In this document: piece by piece, positions 50,939 to 59,662 of the stretch
Layout: each line of letters opens with the position of its first letter
Numbering within the stretch: position 1 is the first letter of the stretch
DNA from: Lewinellaceae bacterium
GTDB taxonomy: Bacteria > Bacteroidota > Bacteroidia > Chitinophagales > Saprospiraceae
Assembly (NCBI GenBank): GCA_016716135.1
Contig: JADJWX010000005.1
Span: 426,271-490,270, forward strand
Direction: 5' to 3'
DNA length: 64,000 bases
The notes under the pieces: model-generated
The model's database searches: none
Seen by the model: the letters and a program-made list of their open reading frames with translations, nothing else
Told to the model about the DNA's origin: nothing
Program-made: the position numbers and the translations under genes

Positions 50939-50943
50939 ATTTG
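50936..50943 (+). promoter_or_regulatory. TAnnTTTG motif before the second DUF4197 gene
   Basis: TAAATTTG overlaps the stop codon of the first DUF4197 gene, 57 bp before the second ATG. It fits the -7 consensus; no -33 partner is clear. Confidence 0.35.
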
Positions 50944-50999
50944 CGGTACTGTTACCCACAGCCGCGTAACCCGTATCAATAACGTTCAACTAAACAACT

Positions 51000-51737
51000 A
51001 TGAAAAAAATAGCACTCACCTTTCTGATGGCCATCGTGGCAATGGCCGGCGCCAATGCTCAAATTCTTAAAAAACTGCAAAAAGGCGCCGAAGGCCTGAT
51101 CGGCGGCGGCGATCTCAGCACCGCCGAAATCGGCCAGGGCCTCAAAGACGCGCTCAACAAAGGCGTTGAAAAAGGCGTGGACGAATTGTCGGCCACCGAC
51201 GGGTATTTTAAACATGCCGTGTACAAAATCCTGCTGCCCGAAGAGGCGCAAAGCGTGGTGTCCAAACTCAAAAACGTGCCCGGCTTTGCCAACCTGGAGG
51301 CCGACCTGATTGAAAAAATGAACCGCGGCGCTGAAAATGCCGCCAAGGAAGCCGGCCCCATCTTTGCCAACGCCATCACCAGCATGACCATCGCCGACGC
51401 CATGGACATCCTCATGGGCGCCGATAACTCGGCCACGGTGTACCTGCGCAAAACGACCTTCGATCAGCTGTACGGCAAATTCAATCCCGTGATCGTGAAA
51501 GCTCTCGACGAGATCGGCGCCAACGACCTCTGGCGCAACGCTTCCAATGCGTACAACAAAATTCCCTTCGTCACCAAAGTCAACAATGATCTCGACGACC
51601 ACGTGACGACCAAGGCGCTCGACGGTATGTTCGGCAAGGTTCAGGAAAAAGAAAAGGACATCCGCCGCAACCCGGCAGCGCGGACTTCAGAGTTGCTCAA
51701 GAAGGTATTTTCGAAGCAGGACAGCAACCGGAAGTAA
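51000..51737 (+). CDS. DUF4197 exported protein
   Basis: A 245-residue paralogue of the gene before it, with nearly the same domain text (GLKDALNKGVEKGVDELS, YKILLPEEAQSVV, DILMGADNSATVYL, NNDLDDHVTTKALDGMF, ending SKQDSNRK). Its signal peptide (LMAIVAMAGANAQ) lacks a lipobox Cys, so this copy is probably soluble in the periplasm while its neighbour is anchored. Tandem duplication followed by a change of location is the simplest reading. Confidence 0.85.
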   Translation: MKKIALTFLMAIVAMAGANAQILKKLQKGAEGLIGGGDLSTAEIGQGLKDALNKGVEKGVDELSATDGYFKHAVYKILLPEEAQSVVSKLKNVPGFANLEADLIEKMNRGAENAAKEAGPIFANAITSMTIADAMDILMGADNSATVYLRKTTFDQLYGKFNPVIVKALDEIGANDLWRNASNAYNKIPFVTKVNNDLDDHVTTKALDGMFGKVQEKEKDIRRNPAARTSELLKKVFSKQDSNRK

Positions 51738-51801
51738 TTTTTTATAGGTCGAAGTAATTTAAACTCATGCTTCACCATTAATCCGAAAATTACTTTTAGC
51801 T

Positions 51802-51937
51802 GAATCAAATCCGCGGTATCCGCGTTCCAATCGCTCTACGTTCTGAACCCTCCTTTGGATTTCCTGGCGAACAGGAATAGGACGCGGATGAGGCGGATTC
51901 GCCTGCGGCGAAACGCGGATTTTCGCGGATTTGATTC
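51802..51937. repeat. Inverted repeat after the DUF4197 pair
   Basis: GAATCAAATCCGCG (51802-51815) and its exact complement at 51924-51937, with further CG-rich pairing inside (GCGGATT / AACGCGG). The 278-bp gap between convergent genes holds nothing else. Confidence 0.55.
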
Positions 51938-52015
51938 CGGCTAGGGCAGGCGAGGCGATTAAAGTTTAAATCACCTCCAATGACCCTAATGACTCAAAAT
52001 GACCCCAAATCCCCA

Positions 52016-53011
52016 TCACTCCACCTTGAGCGGACGCACCTGGCCATCAGGCGTCAGCCAGATAAATTCTTTTTTGACGACTGTTTTCTCTTCCGGCTTA
52101 TACGGCTTGAGCGTGTAGCGGGCGATCAGGTTGTAGGAAAACTGCACGGCAGGTTCCAGAATTTCCGGGTTGAGCACAATGTCGTAGTCGTTGGCCGGGA
52201 TGGCATTGTAGAACCGGCTGACCGGTTTGTCGGCTGTGGTAACCACGGCACTTTTACTGTTTTCATCGAGGCGTTGGGTGCTGAATGCCTGGTAGCTTTC
52301 GTAGCGGTTGATCGGGTAGGCCACCCAGGCATTTTCGGCGGTGATGAGGTAGGCGGAATCGAGTTGTAGTCCAATTTCGTTGTACTTGGCTTCGATGTCG
52401 TTCAGGTAAGCAAAAGTAGCCGCACGCAACTCCCGGTACACTTTGTTGGGGTCTTTGATAAAATAATCGACTTTGACGATGTCGTAAATTTCCTGCTGCG
52501 CAGCGGCGGTCACGATGTCGTCAAGCAGGCCCGGGTTGTCGTAGCGGATGTGTACGTTTTTCTGCAATTCAAAACCCTTCGGGATCTCCGTGTAGGATTT
52601 TTTGGAAAACAATTTTTTCTCCACATCGTACTCGTAGCGGGGCAGAAAGTTGACCATGTCCACATAAATCGCTTCCCGGGGTATGTCCAGGTTTTTGAGT
52701 GAGGCCAGAAATCCGTCGAGCCGGCTGTTGAGCAGTTTGTTGGTTTCGTCGGCTGTTTTTCCCAATTGAAGGACACTGAAAATGGCGGTGTACGAATCGG
52801 CGCGTTGGTTGGACAGTGCGTTGATGCTGACTTCCAGGATGTTGTCGGCTTGCAGGCGCGCACTTTTGGGCACAGCCCGGAATTGGGCGCTGGGCTGGAT
52901 GTTTTGGTATTGCATTTGGTTTTGTTCGCCGTAGTTGCCCATTACCTGGGCGTTGAGCGGCATGGCAGCACCGAGTAAAAAGGCGCAAAAAAGAAGGGCA
53001 CTGTGTTTCAT
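52016..53011 (-). CDS. SIMPL/DUF541-like exported protein
   Basis: A 331-residue protein with a signal peptide (ALLFCAFLLGAAMPLNAQ). The middle fits the SIMPL (DUF541) fold: repeated beta-alpha units with FLASLKNLDIPREAIYVDMVNFLPRYEYDVEKK, IPKGFELQKNVHIRYDNPGLLDDIVTAAA and a later AAFAYLNDIEAK-like helix. The function of these proteins is unknown; some relate to signalling or envelope stress. The last part (YNLIARYTLKPY) is less conserved. Convergent with the DUF4197 pair. Confidence 0.65.
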   Translation of the reverse strand: MKHSALLFCAFLLGAAMPLNAQVMGNYGEQNQMQYQNIQPSAQFRAVPKSARLQADNILEVSINALSNQRADSYTAIFSVLQLGKTADETNKLLNSRLDGFLASLKNLDIPREAIYVDMVNFLPRYEYDVEKKLFSKKSYTEIPKGFELQKNVHIRYDNPGLLDDIVTAAAQQEIYDIVKVDYFIKDPNKVYRELRAATFAYLNDIEAKYNEIGLQLDSAYLITAENAWVAYPINRYESYQAFSTQRLDENSKSAVVTTADKPVSRFYNAIPANDYDIVLNPEILEPAVQFSYNLIARYTLKPYKPEEKTVVKKEFIWLTPDGQVRPLKVE

Positions 53012-53069
53012 ACGTACGGGTGTTTTAGTTTGGTTTCAAACGTTAAAAAGGGTGGTGTATTTCGCGCAA

Positions 53070-53125
53070 ACTCGTCCTACGGCTTCCGCGTACTCGTCCT
53101 ACGGCTTCAAGCCGTAGGACGAGTA
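53070..53125. repeat. REP-like palindrome with an extra half copy
   Basis: ACTCGTCCTACGGCTT (53092-53107) and its complement (53109-53124) form a perfect 16-bp hairpin with a single-base loop. A direct half copy (ACTCGTCCTACGGCTTC) lies at 53070-53086. It is a sequence relative of the palindrome at 9269-9301. Confidence 0.8.
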
Positions 53126-53254
53126 GCAAGAATGTTGTTTAAACTTTTTTGCAAATAAATTCCGAAGGACTAAACAGAACAAACGAAACTACTGTTAAAC
53201 GATCGTCTTTGCCCAAGCGGCTATTCATTTCACCAACCAATTTTCCCTTTTACC

Positions 53255-53950
53255 ATGGCAGAACTCCTGATCAATGGCCACCATTTGGCCAGCCCCGATG
53301 CTGACGAAATGGGCGATTTGCATGTCGCCACTTCCGCGGATACGCCCTTGCACGCCCATGCTTTTGACCTGACGGATTCGGAAAAAATTGCACAGATCAG
53401 CGACCGGTTTGCCGAGATTATGGAAATCCTCGGTCTTGACCTGACCGACGACAGCCTGCGCGGCACGCCCAAGCGCGTGGCCAAAATGTACGTGCAGGAA
53501 ATTTTTCGGGGTCTCAAACCGGCAAACAAACCGGTAGCCACCACTTTTGAAAATAAATACCAGTACCGCCGCCTGGTCATTGAGCGCAATATTCCCTTGC
53601 AAAGCACCTGCGAGCACCACTTCCAGCCGATTTTTGGCGTGGCGCACATCGCCTATATCCCCAATAACAAAGTGATCGGCCTGTCGAAACTCAACCGCAT
53701 TGCCGACTACTACGCCCGCCGCCCGCAGGTACAGGAACGGCTGACCATTCAGATTGCGGAGGAACTGAAACGCACCCTGCAAACGGAAGACGTGGCCGTG
53801 TACATCGATGCCAAACACATGTGCGTGCAAGCCCGCGGTGTGGAGCACCACGGCGCCAGCACCATTACGGCGGAGTATTCCGGCAAATTTTTGAATGAAA
53901 CAACGCGGCAGGAGTTTTTGATGGCGATTCATTCACGCATGCCGGAGTAG
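53255..53950 (+). CDS. folE: GTP cyclohydrolase I FolE
   Basis: Converts GTP to dihydroneopterin triphosphate, the first step to tetrahydrofolate and pterins. A 231-residue protein with RGTPKRVAKMYVQE, the zinc/active-site motif STCEHHFQPIFG, VIGLSKLNRIADYYARRPQVQERLT and DAKHMCVQARGVEHHGA. Zinc ligands (Cys and His in CEHH, later Cys in HMCV) are all present. It precedes the Nudix regulator by 76 bp; the two need not be cotranscribed. Confidence 0.93.
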   Translation: MAELLINGHHLASPDADEMGDLHVATSADTPLHAHAFDLTDSEKIAQISDRFAEIMEILGLDLTDDSLRGTPKRVAKMYVQEIFRGLKPANKPVATTFENKYQYRRLVIERNIPLQSTCEHHFQPIFGVAHIAYIPNNKVIGLSKLNRIADYYARRPQVQERLTIQIAEELKRTLQTEDVAVYIDAKHMCVQARGVEHHGASTITAEYSGKFLNETTRQEFLMAIHSRMPE

Positions 53951-54026
53951 GGGTTTGATCCTGTGGTAGTCACCCCCCCCTCACATGGTTCCCAACGAAA
54001 ATCCAAACAAGTACTAGTTTTGCAGC

Positions 54027-54704
54027 ATGTCTGCAGAAATCAGCCTGGCCGTAGATGCTGTCGTGTTCGGGTATGCCGAACAACAGTTGCAGTTGTTGCT
54101 CATCCGGCGCAACATTCCACCCTTTGCGGGACAATGGGCGCTGCCCGGCGGCCGCGTGCTGCCGGACGAATCGCTCGAAGCCGCCGTGGAGCGCGAACTG
54201 CGTGAAGAAACCGGCGTCGATATCAATTACCTGGAGCAGCTCTACACCTTCGGCCAACCCGGCCGCGACCCGCGCAACCGTGTGGTATCCGTAGCCTACT
54301 TTGCCCTCGTCAATCCAAAACAATTCAAACTGGCTGCCGCAACAGATGCCGCCGATGCGCACTGGTTTTCCTGCAAGGAACTGCCGCCGCTTGCTTTTGA
54401 CCACGGGCAAATCGTTGCCTATGCCCTCCAACGCCTCCGCGCCAAACTCAGCTACGAACCGGTTGGCCTCAACCTGCTCAACCGCGACTTCCTGTTTTCC
54501 GACCTGGAAAAACTCTACGAGTCCATTCTGGACCGGAAAATTGACCGGCGCAACTTCCGGAAAAAGTTCCTCAGTTTTGGCATCCTGACCGAAACCTCCC
54601 TTGCCCACAGTGGCCGAAAAGGCCGGCCCGGCACCCTGTTCCGCTTCGATGTGGAAAAATTTCAGGCACTTAAAAAAGCGGGAATACTCTTCGAAATCAA
54701 GTAG
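54027..54704 (+). CDS. NrtR-like Nudix regulator (Nudix domain plus winged helix)
   Basis: A 225-residue protein of the NrtR/AraR-type layout. The Nudix domain (about 5-135) has an intact box: GGRVLPDESLEAAVERE then LREETGVDI, so hydrolase activity is possible, unlike classic NrtR. The C-terminal part (about 150-225) is a winged helix (RNFRKKFLSFGIL, KGRPGTLFRFD). In known cases the Nudix domain senses ADP-ribose or a related NAD metabolite and releases DNA. Two palindromic operators lie directly after the gene and before the SPFH gene, the likely target. Confidence 0.82.
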   Translation: MSAEISLAVDAVVFGYAEQQLQLLLIRRNIPPFAGQWALPGGRVLPDESLEAAVERELREETGVDINYLEQLYTFGQPGRDPRNRVVSVAYFALVNPKQFKLAAATDAADAHWFSCKELPPLAFDHGQIVAYALQRLRAKLSYEPVGLNLLNRDFLFSDLEKLYESILDRKIDRRNFRKKFLSFGILTETSLAHSGRKGRPGTLFRFDVEKFQALKKAGILFEIK

Positions 54705-54724
54705 TTAGGTTTGGCGCTTTTAAA

Positions 54725-54745
54725 TTTGTGTAATTTTTACGCAAA
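54725..54745. promoter_or_regulatory. Operator palindrome 1 of the SPFH/NADK-like module
   Basis: TTTGTGTAATTTTTACGCAAA, halves TTTGYGTAA and TTACRCAAA around TTT. It overlaps a TAAATTTG sequence (54721-54728), so binding could block transcription. Confidence 0.75.
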
Positions 54746-54777
54746 AAAAATTGCGCGGCAGGATTTTTGATCTTTAA

Positions 54778-54798
54778 TTTGCGTAAAAATTACACAAA
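54778..54798. promoter_or_regulatory. Operator palindrome 2 of the SPFH/NADK-like module
   Basis: TTTGCGTAAAAATTACACAAA, the exact reverse complement of operator 1, 53 bp from it (about five helical turns) and 16 bp before the SPFH ATG. Confidence 0.75.
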
Positions 54799-54814
54799 TA
54801 AAAAATCTGCCATC

Positions 54815-55837
54815 ATGTTTGGAATTCAATATGCTTCGTTCGACGCTGCCACCCATGTCTTGCACTACCAGAAAGGCCGGATCGTTCGCGAAGGCCGCGG
54901 CCTGTCGTTCTTTTACTTCGCTCCGACCAGTTCGATTGTTGCCATCCCCGTCAGCAGTAACGACCTGCCTTTTATTTTCAGCGAAACCACCCTGGATTAC
55001 CAGACCGTCAATATCCAGGGGCAGATCACCTTCAAGGTCGGCGCCCCGGAAAAATTGGCCGACATCCTCGATTTTACCATTGACAGCGACGGCCGCTATA
55101 AGAAAAACGACATGGAAAAGCTGAACCAGCGCATCATCAACGAAGCGCACACCTCCATTTCGGCATTTATCCACAGCATCGGCCTGAAGGAAGCCATTCG
55201 GTCGGCCAAGGCTGCGGAAACCCGGATTTCGGAAAGCCTCATGCGGTCGGAAGCGATCAAAATGCTGGGCATCGACATCCTGGCCGCCAGCATTCTGGCC
55301 ATCAATGCCACGCCGGAAATGACACGCGCGCTGGAAACCGAAACCCGGGAGCGCCTGCAGCAGGAAGCCGATCAGGCCATCTACGAACGCCGGAATTTTG
55401 CTGTGGAACAGGAGCGAAAGATCAAGGAAAGCGAACTGAATACCGAAATCGCCGTGGAAGAGAAGAAAAAACAAAAGGCCGAAAAGCAGGCGGAACTAAA
55501 GGTGCAGGAAGCCGAAAATGAACGCAAACTGCGGGAAATGCTCGTCCAGGCAGATATTTCCGTTGAAAACCAACGCAAACAATTCCTTGAGCAAAAAACG
55601 GCAAACGACAAAGCCGAGGCCGACGCCCGGGGATACATGCTCGAGACTACGTTGAAACCATACCGCGACATGGACTGGAGGACCCTCATGGCGCTTTCCG
55701 GCCCGGCCGACCCCGGCGCGAACATTGCGCTGGCTTTCCGGCAACTGGCCGAGAACGCTGATAAAATCGGCAACCTGAACATCAGTCCGGACCTGCTGGA
55801 ATCGCTTTTGAACCACACCCAAGCTACCCAAAAATGA
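54815..55837 (+). CDS. SPFH/band-7 domain protein
   Basis: A 340-residue member of the stomatin/prohibitin/flotillin superfamily. SPFH domain at about 5-195 (GRGLSFFYFAPTSSIVAIPVSS, DYQTVNIQGQITFKV, FIHSIGLKEAIRSAKAAETRI), then a highly charged coiled coil (about 190-285; Glu/Lys/Gln-rich, IAVEEKKKQKAEKQAELKV) and a short C-terminal domain. There is no obvious membrane helix at the N-terminus, so it may bind membrane by association or assemble as a soluble cage. Its stop overlaps the start of the NAD-kinase-like gene by 4 bp (ATGA), strong evidence for joint function. Confidence 0.82.
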   Translation: MFGIQYASFDAATHVLHYQKGRIVREGRGLSFFYFAPTSSIVAIPVSSNDLPFIFSETTLDYQTVNIQGQITFKVGAPEKLADILDFTIDSDGRYKKNDMEKLNQRIINEAHTSISAFIHSIGLKEAIRSAKAAETRISESLMRSEAIKMLGIDILAASILAINATPEMTRALETETRERLQQEADQAIYERRNFAVEQERKIKESELNTEIAVEEKKKQKAEKQAELKVQEAENERKLREMLVQADISVENQRKQFLEQKTANDKAEADARGYMLETTLKPYRDMDWRTLMALSGPADPGANIALAFRQLAENADKIGNLNISPDLLESLLNHTQATQK

Positions 55838-56761
55838 AGCCCGAATACGCGATCATCGTAAAAAACAAAACGCGGCTGGAAACCCTAATCGAGCGCTTCA
55901 ATACCAAAGCGCAGGCCCGGTTTTACATCGAACGGCTTGGGGGCGACTTTGCGGATTACGAAGCGGAACATGAAACATTCCACCAGTCGCTGGCTTCCTT
56001 GCAGCAGCAACTCAGCACCGTTATCCGGCACAAGATCGTGGAGCGCCATTTTTTGCCTTCGTACATTTTTTCGGAAAAAAACCTCCTCGTCGTGATCGGG
56101 CAGGACGGTCTGGTGGCCAACACAGCCAAATACTCCAACGGCTTGCCCATTGTAGCCGTCAACCCCGACAAATCAAGGTACGACGGCGTCTTGCTGCCCT
56201 TCGAGCCTCTGATTTTCTGACCGGAGTAGCGCAGGTGCTCCGGAATGATTACCGGCGCGGACCGCCCGTTTTGCGGAGGCGCGCCTGAACGACGGACAAA
56301 CGTTACTGGCCTTCAATGAACTGTTTATTGGCGCTGCCACGCATGTTTCTGCCCGCTACAGGATTGGTTTTAACCGGCAGTCGGAGGAGCAGTCGTCCAG
56401 CGGAATGATTGTGTCCACGCGTGCCGGCTCTACAGGATGGCTCAGTTCGGTGTTCAATATGGCCAACGGCCTGGCGGGCGCCTTCGGCGACGCTGCCTCT
56501 TTGCGGCAGCCTGTGGTTTCCGACAACGAACTGCTGTTTGCCGTGCGGGAACCCTTCATCAGCGTGCGCACCCAGGCCAATATCACTGCCGGCATTTTGC
56601 GCGACAAGTCCACTCTGACCCTCCATTCGCTCATGCCGGCCAACGGCGTCATTTTCAGCGACGGGATCGAAACCGACTTTCTGCCGTTCAACAGCGGTGC
56701 TGTAGCCACGATCGGCCTGGCGGAGGGGGGCGCTTGTTTGGTGGAGCCGGGAGGAATATAG
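55834..56761 (+). pseudogene. NAD-kinase-like protein, two single-base frameshifts
   Basis: Restoring one G near 56205 and one near 56255 gives a single protein of about 309 residues. The NADK loop equivalent of GGDG is VVIGQDGLVANTAKY (Gly-Gln-Asp-Gly), then PIVAVNPDKSRYDGVL, LNDGQTLLAFNELFIGAATH and SGMIVSTRAGSTGWLSS, the family's NE and SxxGST(G/A) substrate motifs. The family adds phosphate to NAD; this subgroup lacks the second Gly of GGDG, so substrate or chemistry may differ. It is translationally coupled to the SPFH gene. Both lesions are missing G's in short G runs, so it may be intact in the cell. Confidence 0.75.
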
Positions 56762-56781
56762 GCGTCGATTTGTTTTTTGTT

Positions 56782-57352
56782 TTATGAAAACACAAAATCA
56801 GGTCCCGTTTCACCAGGCCGAATCGCGTAGTCATTCCGGCCGTTCATATTGATCAAGCCCGGTATTCCTTCCAAGTAGGGCGGAATTGCAAAGTGTGCAC
56901 CACTGGGGCCGCCTTTGGGTGCATCAGGTTGGTGCCGGCTTTGAATTGGTTGTTGATAAAGGATGCTTGCCCTCGAATATCTTGGTCGACAAAATCTACG
57001 AATTTTTCGAAAATGTTGTCTTTAGATTGAATTCATGGTAATACCACCACAACAAAAGTCTGCACTGTCATAGAAATAACATCCTTCAATGTGCTTCTTT
57101 AAAGGTAAACGTGCTTAGCGTGACCCTTCCATGAAAATATGCAACCTTTGAATGTTAATTTTCCCTATGATAGACAGACCAAGAGACAACATTTTCAAGA
57201 AAAACACAATCATAAAATGAAATTCCAGTGAGGATGTCAAAACCCTCATTTTGCAAAGCGCTAAGTTCCAGTGTATCTTTTATAGTACTATCTTTAAGGG
57301 TTTGGGTACTTTTTAATATTTCAAGTGCTTCTTGTGCAGAAATGGTTATCAT
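56782..57352 (-). pseudogene. Immunity-like pentapeptide/beta-helix protein, copy A, frameshifted
   Basis: N-terminal MITISAQEALEILKSTQTL, then GISFYDCVFLENVV; further on in other frames IFEKFVDFVDQDI, INNQFKAGTNLMHP, GGPSGAHFAIPPYLEG and the tail LINMNGRNDYAIRPGE ... DFVFS. These parts align throughout with copy B at 58623-59156, so it is a decayed paralogue with at least two indels. It follows toxin stub A by 10 bp, the usual toxin-immunity order. Name by analogy only; it is not a strict pentapeptide repeat. Confidence 0.6.
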
Positions 57353-57362
57353 GTATAGATAG

Positions 57363-57704
57363 TTAAGGTTTCCAAAAACTTGAAATTTCAACTTTGGTTG
57401 GCCCTACGTCTGCGTGGCGACGAAAATTTTACCTTAAATTCATTCCATGAACGACAATGTCCCTGGTTCGCACTTCACCTATAGCCATCCCGGCAGCCAA
57501 CCCATCATCGTGAATTTTTTATAAACGTCAAATAACAAATTATCTACACCGCCTTGGCGGCATCTATTGCCGGATTCAAATCTGGCAAATGACCAGGTTT
57601 CTTCCTGAAAATATGCGGGTTTTTTAGTTCCTTATTTAAATTATTTCGCAATCCTCGTGCAAACTCTAAATGCTTGGCCGCCGTCGAACGGATTGAACCA
57701 ACTT
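57363..57704 (-). pseudogene. Toxin 3' stub A (unknown C-terminal toxin module)
   Basis: Pieces in two frames: STAAKHLEFARGLRNNLNKEL, NPHIFRKKPGHLPDLNPAIDAA, DNLLFDVYKKF, then NDGLAAGMAIGEVR, DIVVHGMNLR and a final VEISSFWKP. The same order is found in stub B. It begins right at a terminator hairpin, with no toxin body before it, as left by recombination that swaps C-terminal modules. No nuclease or other catalytic motif is clear. Confidence 0.5.
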
Positions 57705-57717
57705 CTCAAAAAAAACA

Positions 57718-57756
57718 AAAACCGCCCGGTACAAACACACTGCGTCGGGCGGTTTT
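57718..57756 (-). terminator. Array hairpin 1 (after Imm11 copy 2)
   Basis: AAAACCGCCCG and complement around a 17-nt loop; on the minus strand followed by a T-rich tail. One of four related hairpins in the array. Confidence 0.75.
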
Positions 57757-57797
57757 ATGTTTCAAAAAAGCAAACCATTGTTCACCAAGTAAGGCGC

Positions 57798-58479
57798 TTA
57801 GCCACCGCCGCTCAATTCAACAGACTCTCCGGCTTCATGGCATACCAGCGGGTCAAACTGTATGCCAGTCAATTTAGCATCCATAATAGCTTCTTTGAGC
57901 CGTTCGGAAACATAGAACCAGCCGCCACTTATATAATAATAAAAGCGGAATAAATCAAATTTCGGCTGGCCAGGTTTATTGAAATCCGCTCTTGGCTTTA
58001 AAACTTTTCCATTTGCTGAATCATAATATTCTAAAGCAGTTTTGACCTTAAATGTTCTTCGCTCTGAATCATTGACATCATAAAAACTACAATTTTCCCA
58101 ATCGAAAAATTCGTCATCCCGCGGAGTGTTTAGATAGATTAAATAGTAGTCTATTACTCCATGTGGAGTATGCACTTGTTCCACAAAGAATTGAAAATCA
58201 TCTATCCTAGATTGTCTTAGCAGATCGAATAGCCGCCTGCTTACCATTAGGTATTTAGCAATATTACTAGAGCTAAGTAAATCTGTTGGTTTAGCCAGGT
58301 CCTTTAATATGAATTTTGGAAAAATTACCTTAAAAGATATTGGGCCTTTAAGGGGGGTTTTGAAACACTTTCTGGTCCCCAGTAATCAAAATTTTCCCAC
58401 CATTCAGTTTGTACTTGGGGAACTCATAGCCAATATCTTCTATGTTAGAAGAGTTCGATAATCTGAATACATTTATCAT
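57798..58479 (-). pseudogene. Imm11-family immunity protein, copy 2, one frameshift
   Basis: About 227 residues when a G/C-run indel at 58352-58357 is repaired. The body YLMVSRRLFDLLRQSRIDDFQFF, IDYYLIYLNTPRDDEFFDWENCSFYDV, SANGKVLKP and FYVSERLKEAIMDAKLTGIQFD matches the Imm11 (DUF1629) family of immunity proteins. The start ATG at 58477-58479 overlaps the stop of AHH toxin stub 2 (ATGA). Intact toxin is gone, so it would be an orphan immunity gene. Confidence 0.72.
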
Positions 58480-58560
58480 GGAACAGTCGGTATTTGAACA
58501 GTGGACAAATTTAAATCATTAATAGACTTGTTTGGCTAAGAGAATCAGTGAGTTATCAAG
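58476..58560 (-). pseudogene. 3' stub of a second AHH-type toxin
   Basis: The last 17 codons (KSINDLNLSTVQIPTVP) align with the end of the AHH toxin at 60753 (KINLLDLSSVPIPVVP), and both overlap their Imm11 start by ATGA. Upstream, the frame runs at once into stops and into the tail of immunity copy B. Confidence 0.55.
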
Positions 58561-58622
58561 TTAAAGCTCCAAAGACCAGCACAAATACCGACGATAGAAT
58601 CATAGAGCGCCGAATCGCGTAG

Positions 58623-59156
58623 TCATTCCGGCCGTTCATACTGATCAAGCCCGGTATTCCCTTCCAAGTAGGGCGGAATTGCAAAGTGGGCACCACTGGG
58701 GCCGCCTTTGGGGTGCATCAGGTTGGTGCCGGCTAAGAATCTGTTGTTTGTAAAAAAAGCCGCGTCCTTAAAATCTTGATCCTGGAAATCCACAAACGCC
58801 TCAAAAACATTATTCAGAAAAGACACTTTTCCAAAAATGCTACCACAATCCATATCCGAATTGTTTAAAAAGCGGCTCCCATCTATATCCAGACTATTAT
58901 AAATTGTTAAGGCATGGAAAACAAACAAGCCATTGAACACACAATTTTTCAGCATTATACTACCAAAGTAGTCACCTAAATGAGCGACAAAATTCTTATT
59001 AAATATGCAGTTTTCTATACGTATATTTAAATTGAATTTTTCCTGCGAGTCTAATAAAAAATTGAATATAAAGTCATCTGAAAAATCTTTGCCAAGGAGT
59101 ACTTGATTACTTCGGATAATATCCAGACCTTCTTTTGACGAGATATTTTGGTTCAT
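58623..59156 (-). CDS. Immunity-like pentapeptide/beta-helix protein, copy B
   Basis: A 177-residue protein with MNQNISSKEGLDIIRSNQVL at the start, then loosely repeating strands (IRIENCIFNKNFV, IMLKNCVFNGLFVF, VSFLNNVFEAFVDF, AFFTNNRFLAGTNLM) like a short right-handed helix, and GGPSGAHFAIPPYLEG near the end. An extra G compared with copy A shortens the tail to NTGLDQYERPE; the older tail (GLISMNGRNDYAIR) is still visible in another frame. It follows toxin stub B by 10 bp. Immunity function is inferred from context. Confidence 0.6.
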   Translation of the reverse strand: MNQNISSKEGLDIIRSNQVLLGKDFSDDFIFNFLLDSQEKFNLNIRIENCIFNKNFVAHLGDYFGSIMLKNCVFNGLFVFHALTIYNSLDIDGSRFLNNSDMDCGSIFGKVSFLNNVFEAFVDFQDQDFKDAAFFTNNRFLAGTNLMHPKGGPSGAHFAIPPYLEGNTGLDQYERPE

Positions 59157-59166
59157 AAAGATTGTT

Positions 59167-59525
59167 TTACGGTTTCCAGAAATTACTTACAATTACGCGA
59201 ACAGACCCAGATTCAGGATCAATGTTTTTTACCAATGTAGCCCTCAAAGAAACTCCATGGAGAATGAAATCGACTGACTGTGCTGCTCCATTTAGCACTA
59301 AATTTGTTGCCAAGCCATCATTGTGTACCTTTTGGTAGACATCAAAAACTAGATTACTCTGTCCCACCTGCGGCATCTATTGCCAGATTCAAATCTGGCA
59401 ATAGACCAGGTTTCTTCCTGAAAACATGCGGGTTTTTTAGTTCCTTATTTAAATTATTCGCAATCCTCGCGCAAATTCTAGATGCTTGGCCGCCGTCGAA
59501 CGGATTGAACTAGCTTCCCCAAAAA
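59167..59525 (-). pseudogene. Toxin 3' stub B (same unknown module as A)
   Basis: Readable in two frames: ANNLNKELKNPHVFRKKPGLL, DLNLAIDAAGG, then QSNLVFDVYQKVHNDGLATNL, SVDFILHGVSLRATLVKNI and VSNFWKP at the stop. It starts at array hairpin 2, as stub A starts at hairpin 1. Confidence 0.5.
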
Positions 59526-59528
59526 ACA

Positions 59529-59566
59529 AAAACCGCCCGGTACAAGCACATGCACCGGGTGGTTTT
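59529..59566 (-). terminator. Array hairpin 2
   Basis: AAAACCGCCCGG against CCGGGTGGTTTT with a 14-nt loop; T-rich on the minus-strand exit side. It follows the shared immunity tail at 59574-59655. Confidence 0.75.
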
Positions 59567-59573
59567 CATTTTA

Positions 59574-59655
59574 TCAAAACACAAAATCAGGTCCCGTTTC
59601 ACCGGACCGAATCGCGTAATCATTCCGGCCGTTCATATTGATCAAGCCCGGTATC
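59574..59655 (-). pseudogene. Isolated 3' tail of the immunity-like gene
   Basis: Only the last 26 codons are left (PGLINMNGRNDYAIRSGE, ending DFVF), the third copy of this tail in the array, followed by hairpin 2. The sequence before it is palindromic repeat. Confidence 0.5.
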
Positions 59656-59662
59656 TCTTGCT

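Noticed and set aside
54015..54022. TAGTTTTG as promoter of the Nudix regulator
   Set aside because: It lies only 4 bp before the ATG and has no -33 partner; it would require a leaderless message.
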